Shown piece by piece: positions 39,751 to 51,414 of a stretch of DNA of 64,000 nt. Where the stretch lies: NCBI RefSeq assembly GCF_011075055.1, contig NC_058152.1:620001-684000 (forward strand). Direction: 5' to 3'. Under the pieces are notes generated by a model that saw nothing but the letters and a program-made list of their open reading frames with translations, made no database searches and was not told the DNA's origin. Made by a program: the position numbers and the translations under genes. The DNA is from Mangifera indica. Its lineage: Eukaryota; Streptophyta; Magnoliopsida; Sapindales; Anacardiaceae. The first letter of the stretch is position 1. Every line of letters begins with the position of its first letter.

Positions 39751-40925
39751 CTCTAGGCTCTTCCCAAAAGGGGTTAGCTCCGTGAAGTGGATTCCTTGTT
39801 AAAAAAATTAATATATTTTTACAAAGGAAGATTATGAGTTTAATATGGAAAATCAGAGGTGAATTAGGGTGATTTATAAAGGAGTTCGAAGGACATATTT
39901 CTAAGGTGGAAGCAAATTTTGATTGGAAGAGGCAAAGTTGTGCTAAATGACTTTAGCATTAATTTGCCTTATCAAGATATATTTGCTTCAAAGTGTCTTT
40001 TAGCTTTGATTATTCTTAAATATATATTTTAACTTTTTTTCTTTATCCTCTTAAATTTGTCTAAGAATATTGGAAATGTACCCTATTTAAGTGAATTTAC
40101 ATGTTCTTTCTTTCTTTGTAAGCTTTTGAAGCCATAGAGACAAAACAAGTTGAACCTAAATAACGGCCAACTCGTGCACAACTCTCTGGATTGGTTTTTT
40201 TTTTCATCGAAGAAGCCATTGGAAATCTACCAAAAAGAAGAATAGGGGTTGTCAAAGAAGATGAGATTAATAGTGAAGATTGTTAACTTGGGTAAACCAG
40301 TAAAGTATTTATTTAGTAAAAAATCATGTTAAATAAATGAATACACAAAATATGACCAAAGGTATTGTAGAATCAAATCAATGACACTTATGATCTGACT
40401 CGAGCTAGTGCTACCCTTGCTCAATTTCATCTCATTCGAGCCGAACATCAAGCTGGCTCAAGTCCACCTCTAATAAAGTTATGCAAGGAGCTTCTTCAAA
40501 GGTTCTTTGATCTAGGCATACGTGACATGGAAGTCACTTGCTTAAAACTGTCCTGAAAAATTTAGCATGTGGACAGGACAGAAAAATCAATAAAGCTGAA
40601 ACGGTACAGCAAGTAGCTTGGAAAAGTTAGATTTTATGTATACTTTAGTTTCAGAATACGAATGAGATTATAGCTTTTGTGCTATAAAGCCCTGAAAATT
40701 TGTCGCACTTGTGGACTTACCTCACTGATTGACAGAATTTCTCTGTTTAAACTTCAGCTTTCAAGACCACCAATAGCCATGTGTGCTTTTTGTAGCACCC
40801 CATCAAGGATATATAAATTTTGCTTTTAGAAAACTTTGATTAGTCTAATCATATTATCTATTTATAGCCACCTTGATACGGATATTCCATTAGTAAAACA
40901 AGTGTTTCAGTTTGAGGAATGGTTG

Positions 40926-41430
40926 TTCCACCTAAATTTTAGAATCTAGGTAGAATGTCGAACGAGTAGAGAAACATTTTCATTCTCTTTTGAATGACCA
41001 GGGCTTAAAACCCCGTAATGGGCGTTCCATTATAAATACCTTATACATGCAAGTTATATTAAGTTTTTAATAGAGTTTTAAGGCGTGGCATGGTTTTTTA
41101 CTATTCTGCATTTGATATTAAAGAAAGCTTTCGATATCTTTTGTTCTACTTGTACTGAAAACTTCAGTGTTGCTAGAACAAGCAAGCATTCCACCTAAAT
41201 CTTAGAATCTAGGCGGAATGCCGAATGACCAGAGTAACATTCTGTTCCCTTTTGAATAGCCAAGGCTTAAAGACCCATAATTAATGGGCATTTCATCACG
41301 GATATAAATACCTTATATTTGCAAGTTTTATTAAGTTTTAAAAGGTTTAAGAGTGTGGTTAGGGTTTTCAATTCTTGAAAGCTTTTGATAATTTTTGTTC
41401 ATTTTATGCTTAAAACTTCAGTATTAATGA
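40926..41430. repeat. Direct duplication, 263-bp offset, with palindromic start
   Basis: Unit 1 starts at 40926 and unit 2 at 41189. Both begin ttccacctaaat(t/c)ttagaa and tctagg(t/c)(a/g)gaatg(t/c)cgaa, an imperfect palindrome of about 36 bases in unit 2. Both then share ttttgaat(g/a)(a/g)cca(g/a)ggcttaaa, a tataaataccttata(c/t) TATA-like segment and gaaagctttcgat / gaaagcttttgat, ending in aacttcagt. Copies differ by substitutions and small indels. No coding capacity. Confidence 0.8.
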
Positions 41431-43484
41431 TTTTTTCACTTATTACCAACTTAAAAGAGTGAACCAGTAGTTCAGTTTTCATAATCTATGGCGTGGTTTT
41501 TTGCTTTCAAGCGACAAATTCACCTGAATTGTCAAACAAAAATGTAGAATGCCCTCTACAAACTTTCTCTGAAATTTTTTACCGCACATCATAAGAATTC
41601 ACAAGATCAGTAAAAGCTTGTTTCTGCACAATAGTTCACAACTTCACATGTTAACAGTTTGTGGTTTGAAGTGATGTTTAGCGGCACTTTCATTGCTGGT
41701 CCTGACCCCACCTCAATCTGCTGCGTCAGCTTATCCTGAAAAGCTAGCTTGAGGTGAATCTGTCAGGAAACTCTCACCATGAATGACTCATTGAAAATGG
41801 ACCTGAAATGGGAGATTTATGGACACAAGCAAAGAATCTTTGTATTTCAAGCAAAACGTCTGAGAAAGTATACATGAATTTGACACTATCTGAGTGATCT
41901 TGATGTCCACAAGGATATATGCCAAGCCTTCCAAACCTGAGATTTGTGTTTTGAGTTGATTCTTACTTCTCTGCATCGTATTAAAACCACAAAATTTACG
42001 AAGAAACAATATAACTATACATGTTTCTAGATCTATAAAGCTTTCAAAAATAGATGCATTGAAGTGACAAGTTTTTCCCTCTTCAAACTTCCCTAACAAT
42101 GACTTTCAAAATAAAGTTGTTCTATTATCTATTCAAAGAACATATTTAATTCACATATAATAATTAATTTTAACCTCATTAAAAGTTTAATAACCCTTAA
42201 TGTCCATAATAATATTATATTAAGTTTATCCTTATTGATCAAATTAAACATATTTGTAAACTGTAATTAGACTATTTAATTATTTCATTTTTATTAATCT
42301 TAAATTATAATTAATTTTAGGAAAGTTCCTATCATTTGACACTAACCGGCAGTGATGCGCATTAGTATATAAACCAAGCCTTCCGAATTTGATATTTCTG
42401 TTGAGTTGAGTCTGAGGCAGGCAGCTCCCAATATTATATTAAAATCATCAACAACAATACAAAAAATGGCTTATGTCCCAGAGTTTTAGGTTTGAGTTAT
42501 GATATCACTTGTTACGACTTGAAAAGTGTTATTGTATCTCTCGTATTCTAAAAGCGAGCTCAAGGGGTTGTTTTCTCTCACACATATGTATCTATACTAA
42601 ACTTAATTCTCATATGAGATACTTAACACTTTTTACGTACATAAGATATATTTGTAGTCATTCAGGTGTATATAGAGTCCAAACATAGAATATGAGTCAT
42701 AACTATTATGTGCTCATATATTATTAAATAATTATGAATGAAATTTATGTGCTCAAGGGGCTTCTCTCTTTTATCCGTAAAAATTCTTTTACAAAGTTTG
42801 TAAGTGTTAAGTCTTTTTGTATTGAAGTTTAGGATTGATCCAATATATCAAAATAGAAAAGAAGTATTTTTCTTACAATTCTATTATCATTATCTCTTGA
42901 AAAACAGACATTATTCAAATTTTTGTACACTCGATTTAAGAAGGGAAATTTATTTTAAGGAAATGTCAATTAGACAACCCTCATTGTTCAATCCTTAGTT
43001 TGTTTTAAATTTTCTTAATTGGTTTTCTCTTAAGCATTATTGAATGTTCTCCCACTCAATCTTGAGGTCAATGTTGTTATTTTTGTAGCTGTAATAGAGG
43101 AAACATTAGTAAAAAAATTAAAAAGAACTGGGTCAGAGGAAGGAGACGCAGTAAACAAGCCATAAGGAATGGTAGAGGAATGGATTCTTCAAGTTTTGAC
43201 CTTTTCATCACCGCATGAAAGGGAATAGAGTTGTTGAAATGGAATAAAGTTTCATTTGGACGGGCTCAACCATGATTAGTCCAGAATAAAAAATACTTCA
43301 TCGGCCCAGAATTAACCAGACTAATAAAATATTAAATTTTTGATAGAGAAATACAATTTAAAAAAATTATTAGATTAAACAATTATATTATGAAATATAT
43401 TTTTATAATTACCCATTAATAAAAATATAATAATATTATATATATGTATTTTTTATATATAATTTAAGTGTATAGATAATATAT

Positions 43485-43665
43485 TTTGTGTAATTAGATG
43501 TTACGTTATTTTTAATTCAAAATCATTTAATCACATAAAGACATATCATTTATGTACTCAAATTATTTTAATTTTTGTAGAGTATGCACACCCTGTTTTA
43601 AATACCTAAATGAGTATCATGTAATTAGATATTACTTTATTCTTAATTTAAAATATTTTTTATTT
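43485..43665. repeat. Short palindromic MITE, family A (one copy plus a fragment)
   Basis: tgtaattagatgttacgtta, tttttaattcaaaatcattt and aatcacataaagacatatca form one copy; a second partial copy follows at about 43616-43660 (catgtaattagatattactt, tattcttaatttaaaat). Confidence 0.6.
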
Positions 43666-44232
43666 GAATTAAACTCAAACCACTTGTAATTTGGGCTTGT
43701 TAAACTTATACTAAATTTGAATTGAATTATTTTTATTCAAATTAAATTCGAGTTCAAAGATGTTCGAACTTAGCGTAATTCGTACCTACTTCCACTTACG
43801 GGTGTGAATCTATCTTCAATTGGCCAGAAGGAATATATACAAAAAGAAACTAATGTGTACATGAACTCATCATTTCTGGATTGGCATTACTAGGCGGACG
43901 GCTGCCAAAGATTACACGTAAATTGATAACGATTCTACCTTCCACTTGCTGTTTAGTATTGAAATAAGAAATCAAATATTAAAAAAAGGCTTCAATACGC
44001 CAGCGCCGAGTCACTGTCTCTGTCTTCAACTCAACAAACGTGACTGCTGATGTATTTCTGACCTGAAATTCACATAAAGAATTCCCAGAACGGCATCTTT
44101 CAATCCAGTTGAAAAAGATAGCAGAACCAACAATGCGCCATGTTGAATCTCTGAAAGACCGAAATCCCAAGCCCAGAATGTGAAACGGGAAGCTTATGAG
44201 ATGGTTGAAGGCAAGGCTGAAGAATTGGAAAG

Positions 44233-46171
44233 TTACATGAGTTGCCACAGCTTCCAAATTGCGGCTGAAATTACGACGGTGGCAACGAAGGAAGTAGGAG
44301 TTGTTGTGGGTCCAGAGGCGGCCATTGTTCCGGCTGATGGTACATTAGCAGCCGCAGGGAGTTGGCCGTTGGCGGACTTGACACTGCACCAACAAGTCAC
44401 AATCATCCAGAGACATTGAAATTCGTCGCTGAAAATAATTATATCCAACGAGGACGGTGCTTAATTTTAATTATTGAAACACGTCATGAAAAATGTTTTT
44501 TTAAAATCAAACCTGGGAAGGAATATAATCAGACAAAGGAAACCCCCAACTCCAACCGACCCAATCAGAAAAAAATGCCACCTCTTGATTGAATTTCAAT
44601 AGATGCAAACCCAAGTATAAAATAGGTGAAGTTTACCTCAAACTCATAATAATAAGTTCTAATTGAATTTGAATTGATCAAACAAAAGGTTTATAAAATA
44701 AATAATATTATTCGTAAAATAAAAAATATAATTAATAAAATAGATAATATTATTAATAGTATAAATAAATTAATAACACTATCAAATGAAGTTTAAATCA
44801 AACCTAAGTTAGGTTATCAAATTGAAACTTAAGATTCAATCAAACCCAACATTAATTCGAATTAAATTATCTTGATTGGAGTTTATCTCTAACTCTAACA
44901 ACAATCTATCATAGATTTATAAGTAATTTAACTTAAATTTATAAGTCGATATAAAATTTACTTATTTATTTATTTAGAATATTACTCTTCTTATTGATAG
45001 TATTATTTATTTCTCTTATGATTTTATGCATCTTATTGAAAACTATTGAATAATATTTATATCAATTCAAATTAATTCAAATTAATGGGAAGCAATATAA
45101 CCGAAGGTACTCGAACAAAGACGCGGTCTAGAAACCCCAACCCCAACCCACCCAATAAGAAAAAATCTTGGATGGCTACGCTTTGTCAACTCTAACACCA
45201 ACCTTTCACACGCCCACAGCCGTATTTTGCTTGCTTGTTGACAGTAAATTTCAAACAAAATTGATTTCGAATTGGAACATCCGGTGTAAACAGAAAAAAA
45301 ATGTTATGAATTTGGAGGGCTTACCTTGTATTCGGGTTAGGACAGAAAGTGATGGCATAATCGGCACCGGCACAGGTGAAGGTGCTCGTTCCATCATCAT
45401 AGGCGTAGCTGTAAGCTGTAGGACACGCAGCTTTGAAAAACAAGGAGTAAGAAGATGGCTTGCAAGTATCCGGCGTTGCATAAGCTCCACTGCAGCAATA
45501 TTGCGGTTCGCCAAATGCTTCACAAGCGCTTTTACAGGCCACATACTCGCCGTTCGCGGCGTCAGTAACCTGAAGCTCAGCCGGACAGGCATTGTTCAAG
45601 TCCACAACACAGCCAGTAGCAGTACAATTCCCTCCATTTCCGCCTTCGGGTGTCACCAGCATGGGAAGGTTATAGCCGTCGACAAGGCTAACATCATAAA
45701 AATCCAGCCCGCCAGCACCGTTCAGGGTGAATTCAGCCAGGGTGGCAGGCGGGGTTGTGCCGCCACCAGAACATTCCAAAGTGCTAGAGCCACAGTCACC
45801 GGTCAGGCAAGTGAATTTGTTAGTGGTGGAGTCCTGGGAGCAGAAAGTGCGACCCCATAAACGACCTGACCAAGAAGTAGGCACAGAGATTGAAGTCGAT
45901 TGGCTTGATTCTAGGGAGAACCCTGTGGTAGAAAGTTCCGGGGTTCCAGCTCCGGAAAGTATCCCTGGCCAGACTGTGTAGCTGCACTTGTTTGTTATTG
46001 TAAACGTTGCTGATAATATTCCTGTAAATAAAACACAAATCAAAATCAATCAACCAGAACCTGAAAATGAAATACATCACTGATAAAACCAGAGATGATT
46101 CTGCTAGAACCTGAGGGCGAATAGAGAAGATTAATGGCAAATAAAATGACAGACAACTGTAAGGGTGCCAT
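44233..46171 (-). CDS. TLP: Thaumatin-like protein (PR-5 type), paralogue 2, probably GPI-anchored
   Basis: Three minus-strand exons: 46171-46111 (signal peptide MAPLQLSVILFAINLLYSPS), 46021-45325 (thaumatin domain) and 44383-44233 (tail); 302 residues, all junctions in frame. The domain keeps 16 cysteines and the cleft segments SWSGRLWGRTFC, AEFTLNG and DFYDVSLVDGYNLPM. The tail (AANVPSAGTMAASGPTTT, then SFVATVVISAAIWKLWQLM) has small residues before a hydrophobic end, as in GPI-anchored proteins. Intron 1 starts at 46110; the alternative minus-strand ATG at 46140 gives the wrong phase. Intron 2 (941 bp) contains a family B repeat. Intron positions and phases equal those of the gene at 34482-35623, supporting origin by duplication. 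Confidence 0.92.
44635..45085. repeat. Dispersed repeat, family B, inside TLP2 intron 2
   Basis: aaataaataatattattcgt, aaaatagataatattattaa and caaacctaagttaggttatc, then on the other side tcttattgatagtattattt. The two halves look inverted relative to each other. Confidence 0.5.
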
Positions 46172-48028
46172 TGAGAGAAGTTGCTCCAACTTGTTGCTCT
46201 CTGTATTTGGAGAGAGCTGGGCCTGGAGGCTGGAGCAATCCTGGAATCTTGTTATTTTCAGGAATATGTGTATTTTAAAGACCCTGGAGAAAAGCGGGGA
46301 TCATGTGCAGATCCACATGGGAAGCATGGTGATGTGTGGCATTAATTTATTGGAATTTGGCCAACCGCCCATGTTGGCCAGCCACATGCAAACACAGATG
46401 AACCGCCTCAGTTAGGTCGGCTACTGTGTATCTACTACTCTTAAGTTTCTTTGGAGAAGGGAAAGATATCTCGGAGTCAGAACAATGGCAGACTCTGAAA
46501 CTATTTTAATAATTGAAGGTAAGGATTTTAATAGGCTTCTCGTGTTCTACGAGAGAGATGACTCATTCGGATTCAGAGTGCTCTGAATTTGATTCCTCCA
46601 AAGGATGGCCTCAAATTTACATATATGTGTGTTTTTTAGAAACCAGATAGGGATACAAGCGTGGGGGCATTGATCACATGGATGTAGTCAGAAATAGTCA
46701 AAGATGCGGGTAGTTTGAGTGTAAAGGGGCACCAACTCACAGGATATCATCAATTGGAAATTGTTGGAGACATATCCTAACTGATGAAGAGTTTAGGGTT
46801 GTTTTTCTTGATAAGTTCAATACAAAAGGAAACCAATAACTCTAAATCCAAAATAATGTACGAAAGGACAACCTCAAGAGCTGAGATTCTTAGAACTACC
46901 AACAATTCTGTTGTACCAAATGTGAAAGCATGTGAAAATTAGTGAATATGATAATAGCTCGTGTCTCTTGAAATGAAAGAAAAGGCTCCTTATTGTAGTC
47001 TTTTAAGCCATAAAAATAGGCTAAATGACTATTTCCCATCTAAGGATTGGGGAAATTATATGTTTTTATCCTTTTGATTTTGAAAAAATTATTTTCCCAC
47101 TTCTTAATTTTTGAGATAAAAGTTAGTAATTGATAATATTTGGGTCTACTTCACAGTTAGAAGATTAAGGATGAGGATAAAATTTTATTTAATTAAGTTG
47201 ATTAGTTTTATTAGTATAAACCTGAATAATTGATTGTTTTTCTTATAAACTCTTCAATTTTTGGTTATTTTTTATGATACCTCCCATAGCGTGTAAGATT
47301 AGATTTGGAAACGGTATAATTTGTTTCTTATAGGATTCTTCCGTATTAGTTTTTAAAATTATATATATATATATATTGGTTAACAAAGAATCCTTATAAT
47401 GGTCAACTATGAGGAGTTTCAAACTAACACCCATTGAAATAAACGCCTCATCTTTGCCATTGGGGAGCTTATCTTAATTTATCTTATCTTAAATTTATAA
47501 TTAGATATTTCAAGTATTATTTAATAAATGTAACGATGGTGAAGTTTTTGGGATTGATGGAGGGAGGAGTGGATGATTGCAGCTGGTGAACTTCCCAACT
47601 ACCACCTACAAAAATGAGTAATGCAGTCCATGGAGTATACACAAACCAATTCACTAGTTTCAGCTTAGCCTGTTTACTAATCTAACAGCAGGTATAATTA
47701 GGAAGGGGTGAAAAAAGATCAATTAATTTCATCACCTGAATAAAGAAAAAGAAAATAATGTGGCCCCGGATAACAGCTTTCAGTTGTTCTTCAGAACATG
47801 GGATACCGTAGGGCTTTCCAATTTGAATTTAAACATTTCAAAAGCCCAAATTTAAGGCCTGCTTTTTGTGATTGGAAAACTAAAAAAGCTACAGTCAGAG
47901 TAGAATTGGCTCAAGTGAAATCGGAAAGAAAAAGAATTATCAAAGGAAAAAAGTTCCCTCGATCCTAACAAGCCCTCAACTCAAGTTTAGCTACTGAGAG
48001 TTTAAGTTTTACTTGTCTTAACAAAATA

Positions 48029-48160
48029 TAGATTCAAATTCAAGCCAGTTCGACTCAAATCCTTCCCTATCTGAGTAGTATATAGATTCAAATCCAAGCC
48101 AGCTTGACTCAAATCCAAGCCAGCTTGACTCAAATCCTTCCCCAACTGAGTAGTATTAAG
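48029..48160. repeat. Local tandem duplication
   Basis: tagattcaaattcaagccag ... ccttccctatctgagtagta is repeated as tagattcaaatccaagccag ... ccttccccaactgagtagta, and the second copy has an extra internal 24-base repeat (aatccaagccagcttgactc). Confidence 0.8.
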
Positions 48161-48395
48161 TGTAAAAGGAATATCAAGGAAATATCTGGATCTAATAAAA
48201 GTCCTTCAAGATAAAATTTTCAGAAGTAAAAGCTGGTACTAAAAAACCAAATAATTCGAAGTAAGCATTAATACAATTCCATGCTCACACGTTGAGAAAA
48301 CAACACTGATACAAGAATTTGATTATAGGCTTAACAATAGAGAATGGTTTGGTGATATTAATAAAAAATATACCATTCATTGCATGAGCACATCA

Positions 48396-48832
48396 CAGGG
48401 CAAGCAAAAAAGAGTTTCAGCAAAAGGCAAGGAACAAGCTCCAATCAATTTCTGAATTATGAGGTAGCATTTGGAAGAAAGTTAAGAAACAGTTGACACC
48501 AATTTCAAGGGAGAAGATGCATACACCAAAATCCAACACAATGTTTCAGTCAAATTATATCACTCAGGTGACTGTCAATGCCTGGATTGAAGCACAGAAC
48601 AATAAAACCATCCAGGGCAAGTAAAGACAGAGTTTCAGTAGAAGGCAATGAACAAGCGCCAATCAATTTCTAAATTATTGGGTAGCATTTGAAAAAAAAT
48701 TAAGAAGCACTTGACACCAATTTCAAGGCTGAAAATTCATACACCAAAATCCATTACAATGTTTCAGTCAAATTATGACACTCAGAGTCTGTCAGCGCCT
48801 GGATTGAAGCAAAGAACAATAAAAACCATCTA
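48396..48832. repeat. 217-bp tandem duplication downstream of the cold-shock gene
   Basis: Two copies with a 217-base offset (48396-48612 and 48613-48832). Shared phrases in order: cagggcaag, agagtttcag, ccaatcaatttct, ttgacaccaatttcaagg, catacaccaaaatcca, caatgtttcagtcaaatta, gcctggattgaagca and gaacaataaaa. Identity is high by eye. It lies 3' of the minus-strand CDS ending at 49021. Confidence 0.85.
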
Positions 48833-49020
48833 TATATAACCAAAACACAAATTCACCATTGAAGATAAGTGCCCGATTAGAAAATTATCAAAACTGGAAG
48901 AAATTTTCCTCAACAATCCGGTGGATGGAATCAGATTTCCTCCTATGTATAAACCCAATAAAAGTAGCCAAATATTAATCAAGAAGAAAGGGAAATAATA
49001 ACTGTATTTACTAGTATTCA

Positions 49021-49746
49021 TTAAACCTTTGTGCATTCCCTTGCGAAGTGCCCTGGCTTCCCGCAGTTAAAGCACGAACCACCGCCACCGCTATAACTCC
49101 CACCGCCGCCGCCACTTCCCTCAACACAGTCCCTCGCCAAGTGGCCTGACTTTCCACATGTATAGCAACGGCCAGTGCCGCTTCCCCTGTTTACACAATC
49201 CCTCGCTAAGTGCCCATAACCACCACACTTGAAACACCCACCTCCACCTGCACCGTTGTTATTCTGTGTACGTGGACAATCTCTGGCATAATGCTCGGGA
49301 TTCCCACAGTTATAGCAACCACCGCCATTATAGCTTCCGTTTCTTTTGTTACTAGTACACTCCCTTGCCACGTGTCCCACTCCATCGCAGTTATAACAAA
49401 CCACTCCACCAGACGCGAACCCATTATTGTTTCTCCTGTTATCGTTGGAACCTTTCCAGTTTCCGCCACGTCCACCGCCACGGCTGTAACCGTTGTCTTT
49501 CTTAGGAGAGTGAACTGGTCCGCCGCCGGGAGAAGTGACATCAAGGGCTTGGTATTTGCCGTCCGGTTCGAGCTGAACATCGAATTCGACGGGCTGGTTG
49601 TCGTAGAGAGTACGGTAACCGTCGGATTTGATGGATTTGTGATGGACGAAGAGATCTGCACCACCGTCATCAGGCTTGATGAAACCATAGCCCTTGATGT
49701 CATCGAACCAGGTGACTTTGCCGGTTGATCGCGTAAGTTGAGCCAT
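49021..49746 (-). CDS. CSP: Cold-shock-domain, glycine-rich CCHC zinc-knuckle RNA-binding protein
   Basis: 241-residue single-exon RNA/ssDNA-binding protein of the plant cold shock protein group, acting as an RNA chaperone in nucleus and cytoplasm during cold and development. Residues ~8-72 form the cold shock domain with RNP1 (KGYGFI, 18-23) and RNP2 (LFVHH, 32-36). A Gly/Arg/Asn-rich region follows, then five CX2CX4HX4C knuckles at 117-130, 144-157, 171-184, 194-207 and 225-238, separated by Gly-rich spacers, ending in ECTKV. All zinc ligands are present. Knuckle number varies within the family. Long frames on the opposite strand here are shadows of this repetitive, GC-richer gene. Confidence 0.96.
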   Translation of the reverse strand: MAQLTRSTGKVTWFDDIKGYGFIKPDDGGADLFVHHKSIKSDGYRTLYDNQPVEFDVQLEPDGKYQALDVTSPGGGPVHSPKKDNGYSRGGGRGGNWKGSNDNRRNNNGFASGGVVCYNCDGVGHVARECTSNKRNGSYNGGGCYNCGNPEHYARDCPRTQNNNGAGGGGCFKCGGYGHLARDCVNRGSGTGRCYTCGKSGHLARDCVEGSGGGGGSYSGGGGSCFNCGKPGHFARECTKV

Positions 49747-49799
49747 TGATTAAAAAGCTAAGAGATGGATCGAGATCTAATACGAAGGGTTAAAAACAG

Positions 49800-49808
49800 A
49801 AACCCTAG
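49800..49808 (+). promoter_or_regulatory. Telo-box in the leader of the cold-shock gene
   Basis: AAACCCTAG lies 54-62 bases upstream of the ATG at 49746. Telo-boxes are common near transcription starts of plant ribosomal and RNA-handling genes. Confidence 0.5.
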
Positions 49809-49863
49809 TGAAAATGCATTTGCAGGCTTACAAGCAAGAAACAACTTTCAGGATTCCTTCTTT

Positions 49864-49872
49864 CTTTATTTA
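49864..49872 (-). promoter_or_regulatory. Candidate TATA box of the cold-shock gene
   Basis: Minus strand reads CATAAATAAAG about 120 bases upstream of the ATG. Confidence 0.4.
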
Positions 49873-50007
49873 TGCAACTCCATGGCCATTCACGGCTTTT
49901 GCGGTCCTGTGATTTGCTGCTTTACGGTATTTCACAAGAAACCGTGGACTCCATTATTATGCTTCTGAGTGGGTCCACTTTACTGAAGATAGACTCTAAT
50001 CCAATAT

Positions 50008-50945
50008 GTTTACGTTAAGTTTGAGCCTTTGATTTAGAATCCTATGTGCACATTGGGCCTTGCTCTAAGCCCATCTGTGATTGGTTTATGTTTTTGAATT
50101 GATTTGCTTTGATCTTAAAAATTAATTTGATTTTGTTTAATTTAAATTTATTTTATTATAATTCAAGTCGAGTTTAAATCATATGAGTCAATTCATTTTT
50201 AAAACCATGCTAAACTTGAGTTAAGAGTTTAGTTCAATCTAACTCGAAAGCTAAAAAACAATTTTATTCAATTCAAATTCGATTTACTGCTCTATTCACA
50301 TTATGTCAAAAAAATATCAAAATAATATTGTTTTTTTAATTATTGTATAAAATTACATTGTTTTGTCAATAAATTGTGAACTTGAGCTATGGATCCAAAT
50401 CGGAAACTCAAGCCAAACCCTATTTAAATTCGAATGGATGCACTTTACATAAAATTGACTATAATCGAATTTGTTTACATTAAATTTGAGCCTTTGATTT
50501 AGAATCCTATATGAACATTGAGTGTTCTAAAAACATCCATGATTGTCTTAGATTCAAATTGAATTAGTTTGATCTTGAAAATCAATTCGAATCAGTTTGA
50601 CTCAAATTTATTTTATTAGAATTCAAGTAAAGTTTAAGTTAGAGGAGTCAATTCATTTTTAAAACCATGCTAAACTTGAGTTAAAGAGTTTAACTTAATC
50701 CAGCTTGCAAGATAGGGAATGGTTGATTCGATTCGAATTTGGTTTGTAGCTCTATTCACATTATATCAAATAATTATTAAAATGACATCGTTTTATTTAT
50801 TATTATATAAAACTATATTGTTTTGTTAATAAATTGTAAACTTTAAGTTTTGAATTTGTGCTATAAACTCAAGTTACATTGAGTTAAACTGAACCAAACT
50901 ATTTTTCATTTAAGTCAAACTTAAATCATCCGTAGTTTTGATCTA
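50008..50945. repeat. 465-bp tandem duplication of family C-type repeat
   Basis: gtttac(g/a)ttaa(g/a)tttgagcc and tttgatttagaatccta occur at 50008 and 50473; then tttgatctt(a/g)aaaat(t/c)aatt, tcaattcatttttaaaacca, tgctaaacttgagtta and tttgtcaataaattgt(g/a)aa / tttgttaataaattgtaaa follow in both. Offset is 465 bases. Confidence 0.75.
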
Positions 50946-51157
50946 TCAAACCTTTTTTAATCAAATTGAACTTTAAACAAGGGGTGTTGGAGCTTCACTC
51001 AATTTCTATTCACCCCCTGACTTTAGTATTATGTAAATAATTAACTAATATTATCATAATGTTGAATAATTTTGACAAAAAAGAAATGATAGATATTATA
51101 TGTTAAGTTCGGTTGATGATAATTTAATATAAAGTATTAAGTGGACCCATTAAAGGA

Positions 51158-51166
51158 TTATAAATA
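51158..51166 (+). promoter_or_regulatory. Possible TATA box of the dehydrogenase gene
   Basis: TTATAAATA, about 255 bases before the ATG at 51415. If used, the leader would contain several short upstream ATGs (for example near 51187), so the true start of transcription may be closer to the gene. Confidence 0.35.
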
Positions 51167-51414
51167 GATGGTAACCTTGATTTCCATGGAACAAAATTTC
51201 GATGGATAGTAGTGCATTTAATCCTTAAACTTTTGGATTTGAGTCAACTTTGATTGTGCTGTTGCACTCTGGCGGGGGTAAATGTGATTTCCAAAACATT
51301 GGGGATATTTTTGTTAACCCAAATCTCAGTGGTTTCTCTAATGTATCCTCAACAAGGTCCTCACTTTCTTTCTGATTTAGCACCAGAGTCTGTACTTTGT
51401 AGCCTTCAACGTCA

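Larger units (their letters stand above)
35624..44232. other. 8.6 kb transposon-filled spacer between the two TLP genes
   Basis: No gene recognised. It contains two bounded MITEs (36426-36913, 36932-37692), a SINE-like element (about 38650-38870), family B copies, a 263-bp direct duplication with hairpin-forming sequence (40926-41430), an LTR-like remnant near 42540-42625 (agcgagctcaaggggttg, then ctctcacacatatgtat) and a family A copy. A relatively GC-rich island at about 37980-38140 and minus-strand frames there (163 codons) and at 38965-39279 (104 codons) match no family I know. Confidence 0.6.
46172..49020. other. Intergenic region between TLP2 and the cold-shock protein gene
   Basis: No gene recognised. 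Contains a fragment near 47020-47100 (aggctaaatgactatttccc) resembling the end of the fold-back element at 32006, a short TA run near 47361, and the two tandem duplications listed separately. The right part probably includes the 3'-UTR of the cold-shock protein gene. Confidence 0.5.
49747..51414. other. Intergenic between divergent cold-shock and dehydrogenase genes
   Basis: Promoter DNA for the cold-shock gene at the left and for the dehydrogenase at the right, with a 465-bp duplication of family C repeat sequence between them. No gene seen. Confidence 0.55.

Noticed and set aside
45820..46140. Minus-strand 106-codon frame starting at 46140 as first exon of the second TLP
   Set aside because: Its phase does not fit exon 2 and it lacks a signal peptide; the exon 46171-46111 fits both.
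49206..49728. Long frames on both strands overlapping the cold-shock gene
   Set aside because: They are shadows of the glycine-rich, repetitive coding sequence and have no recognisable domain.
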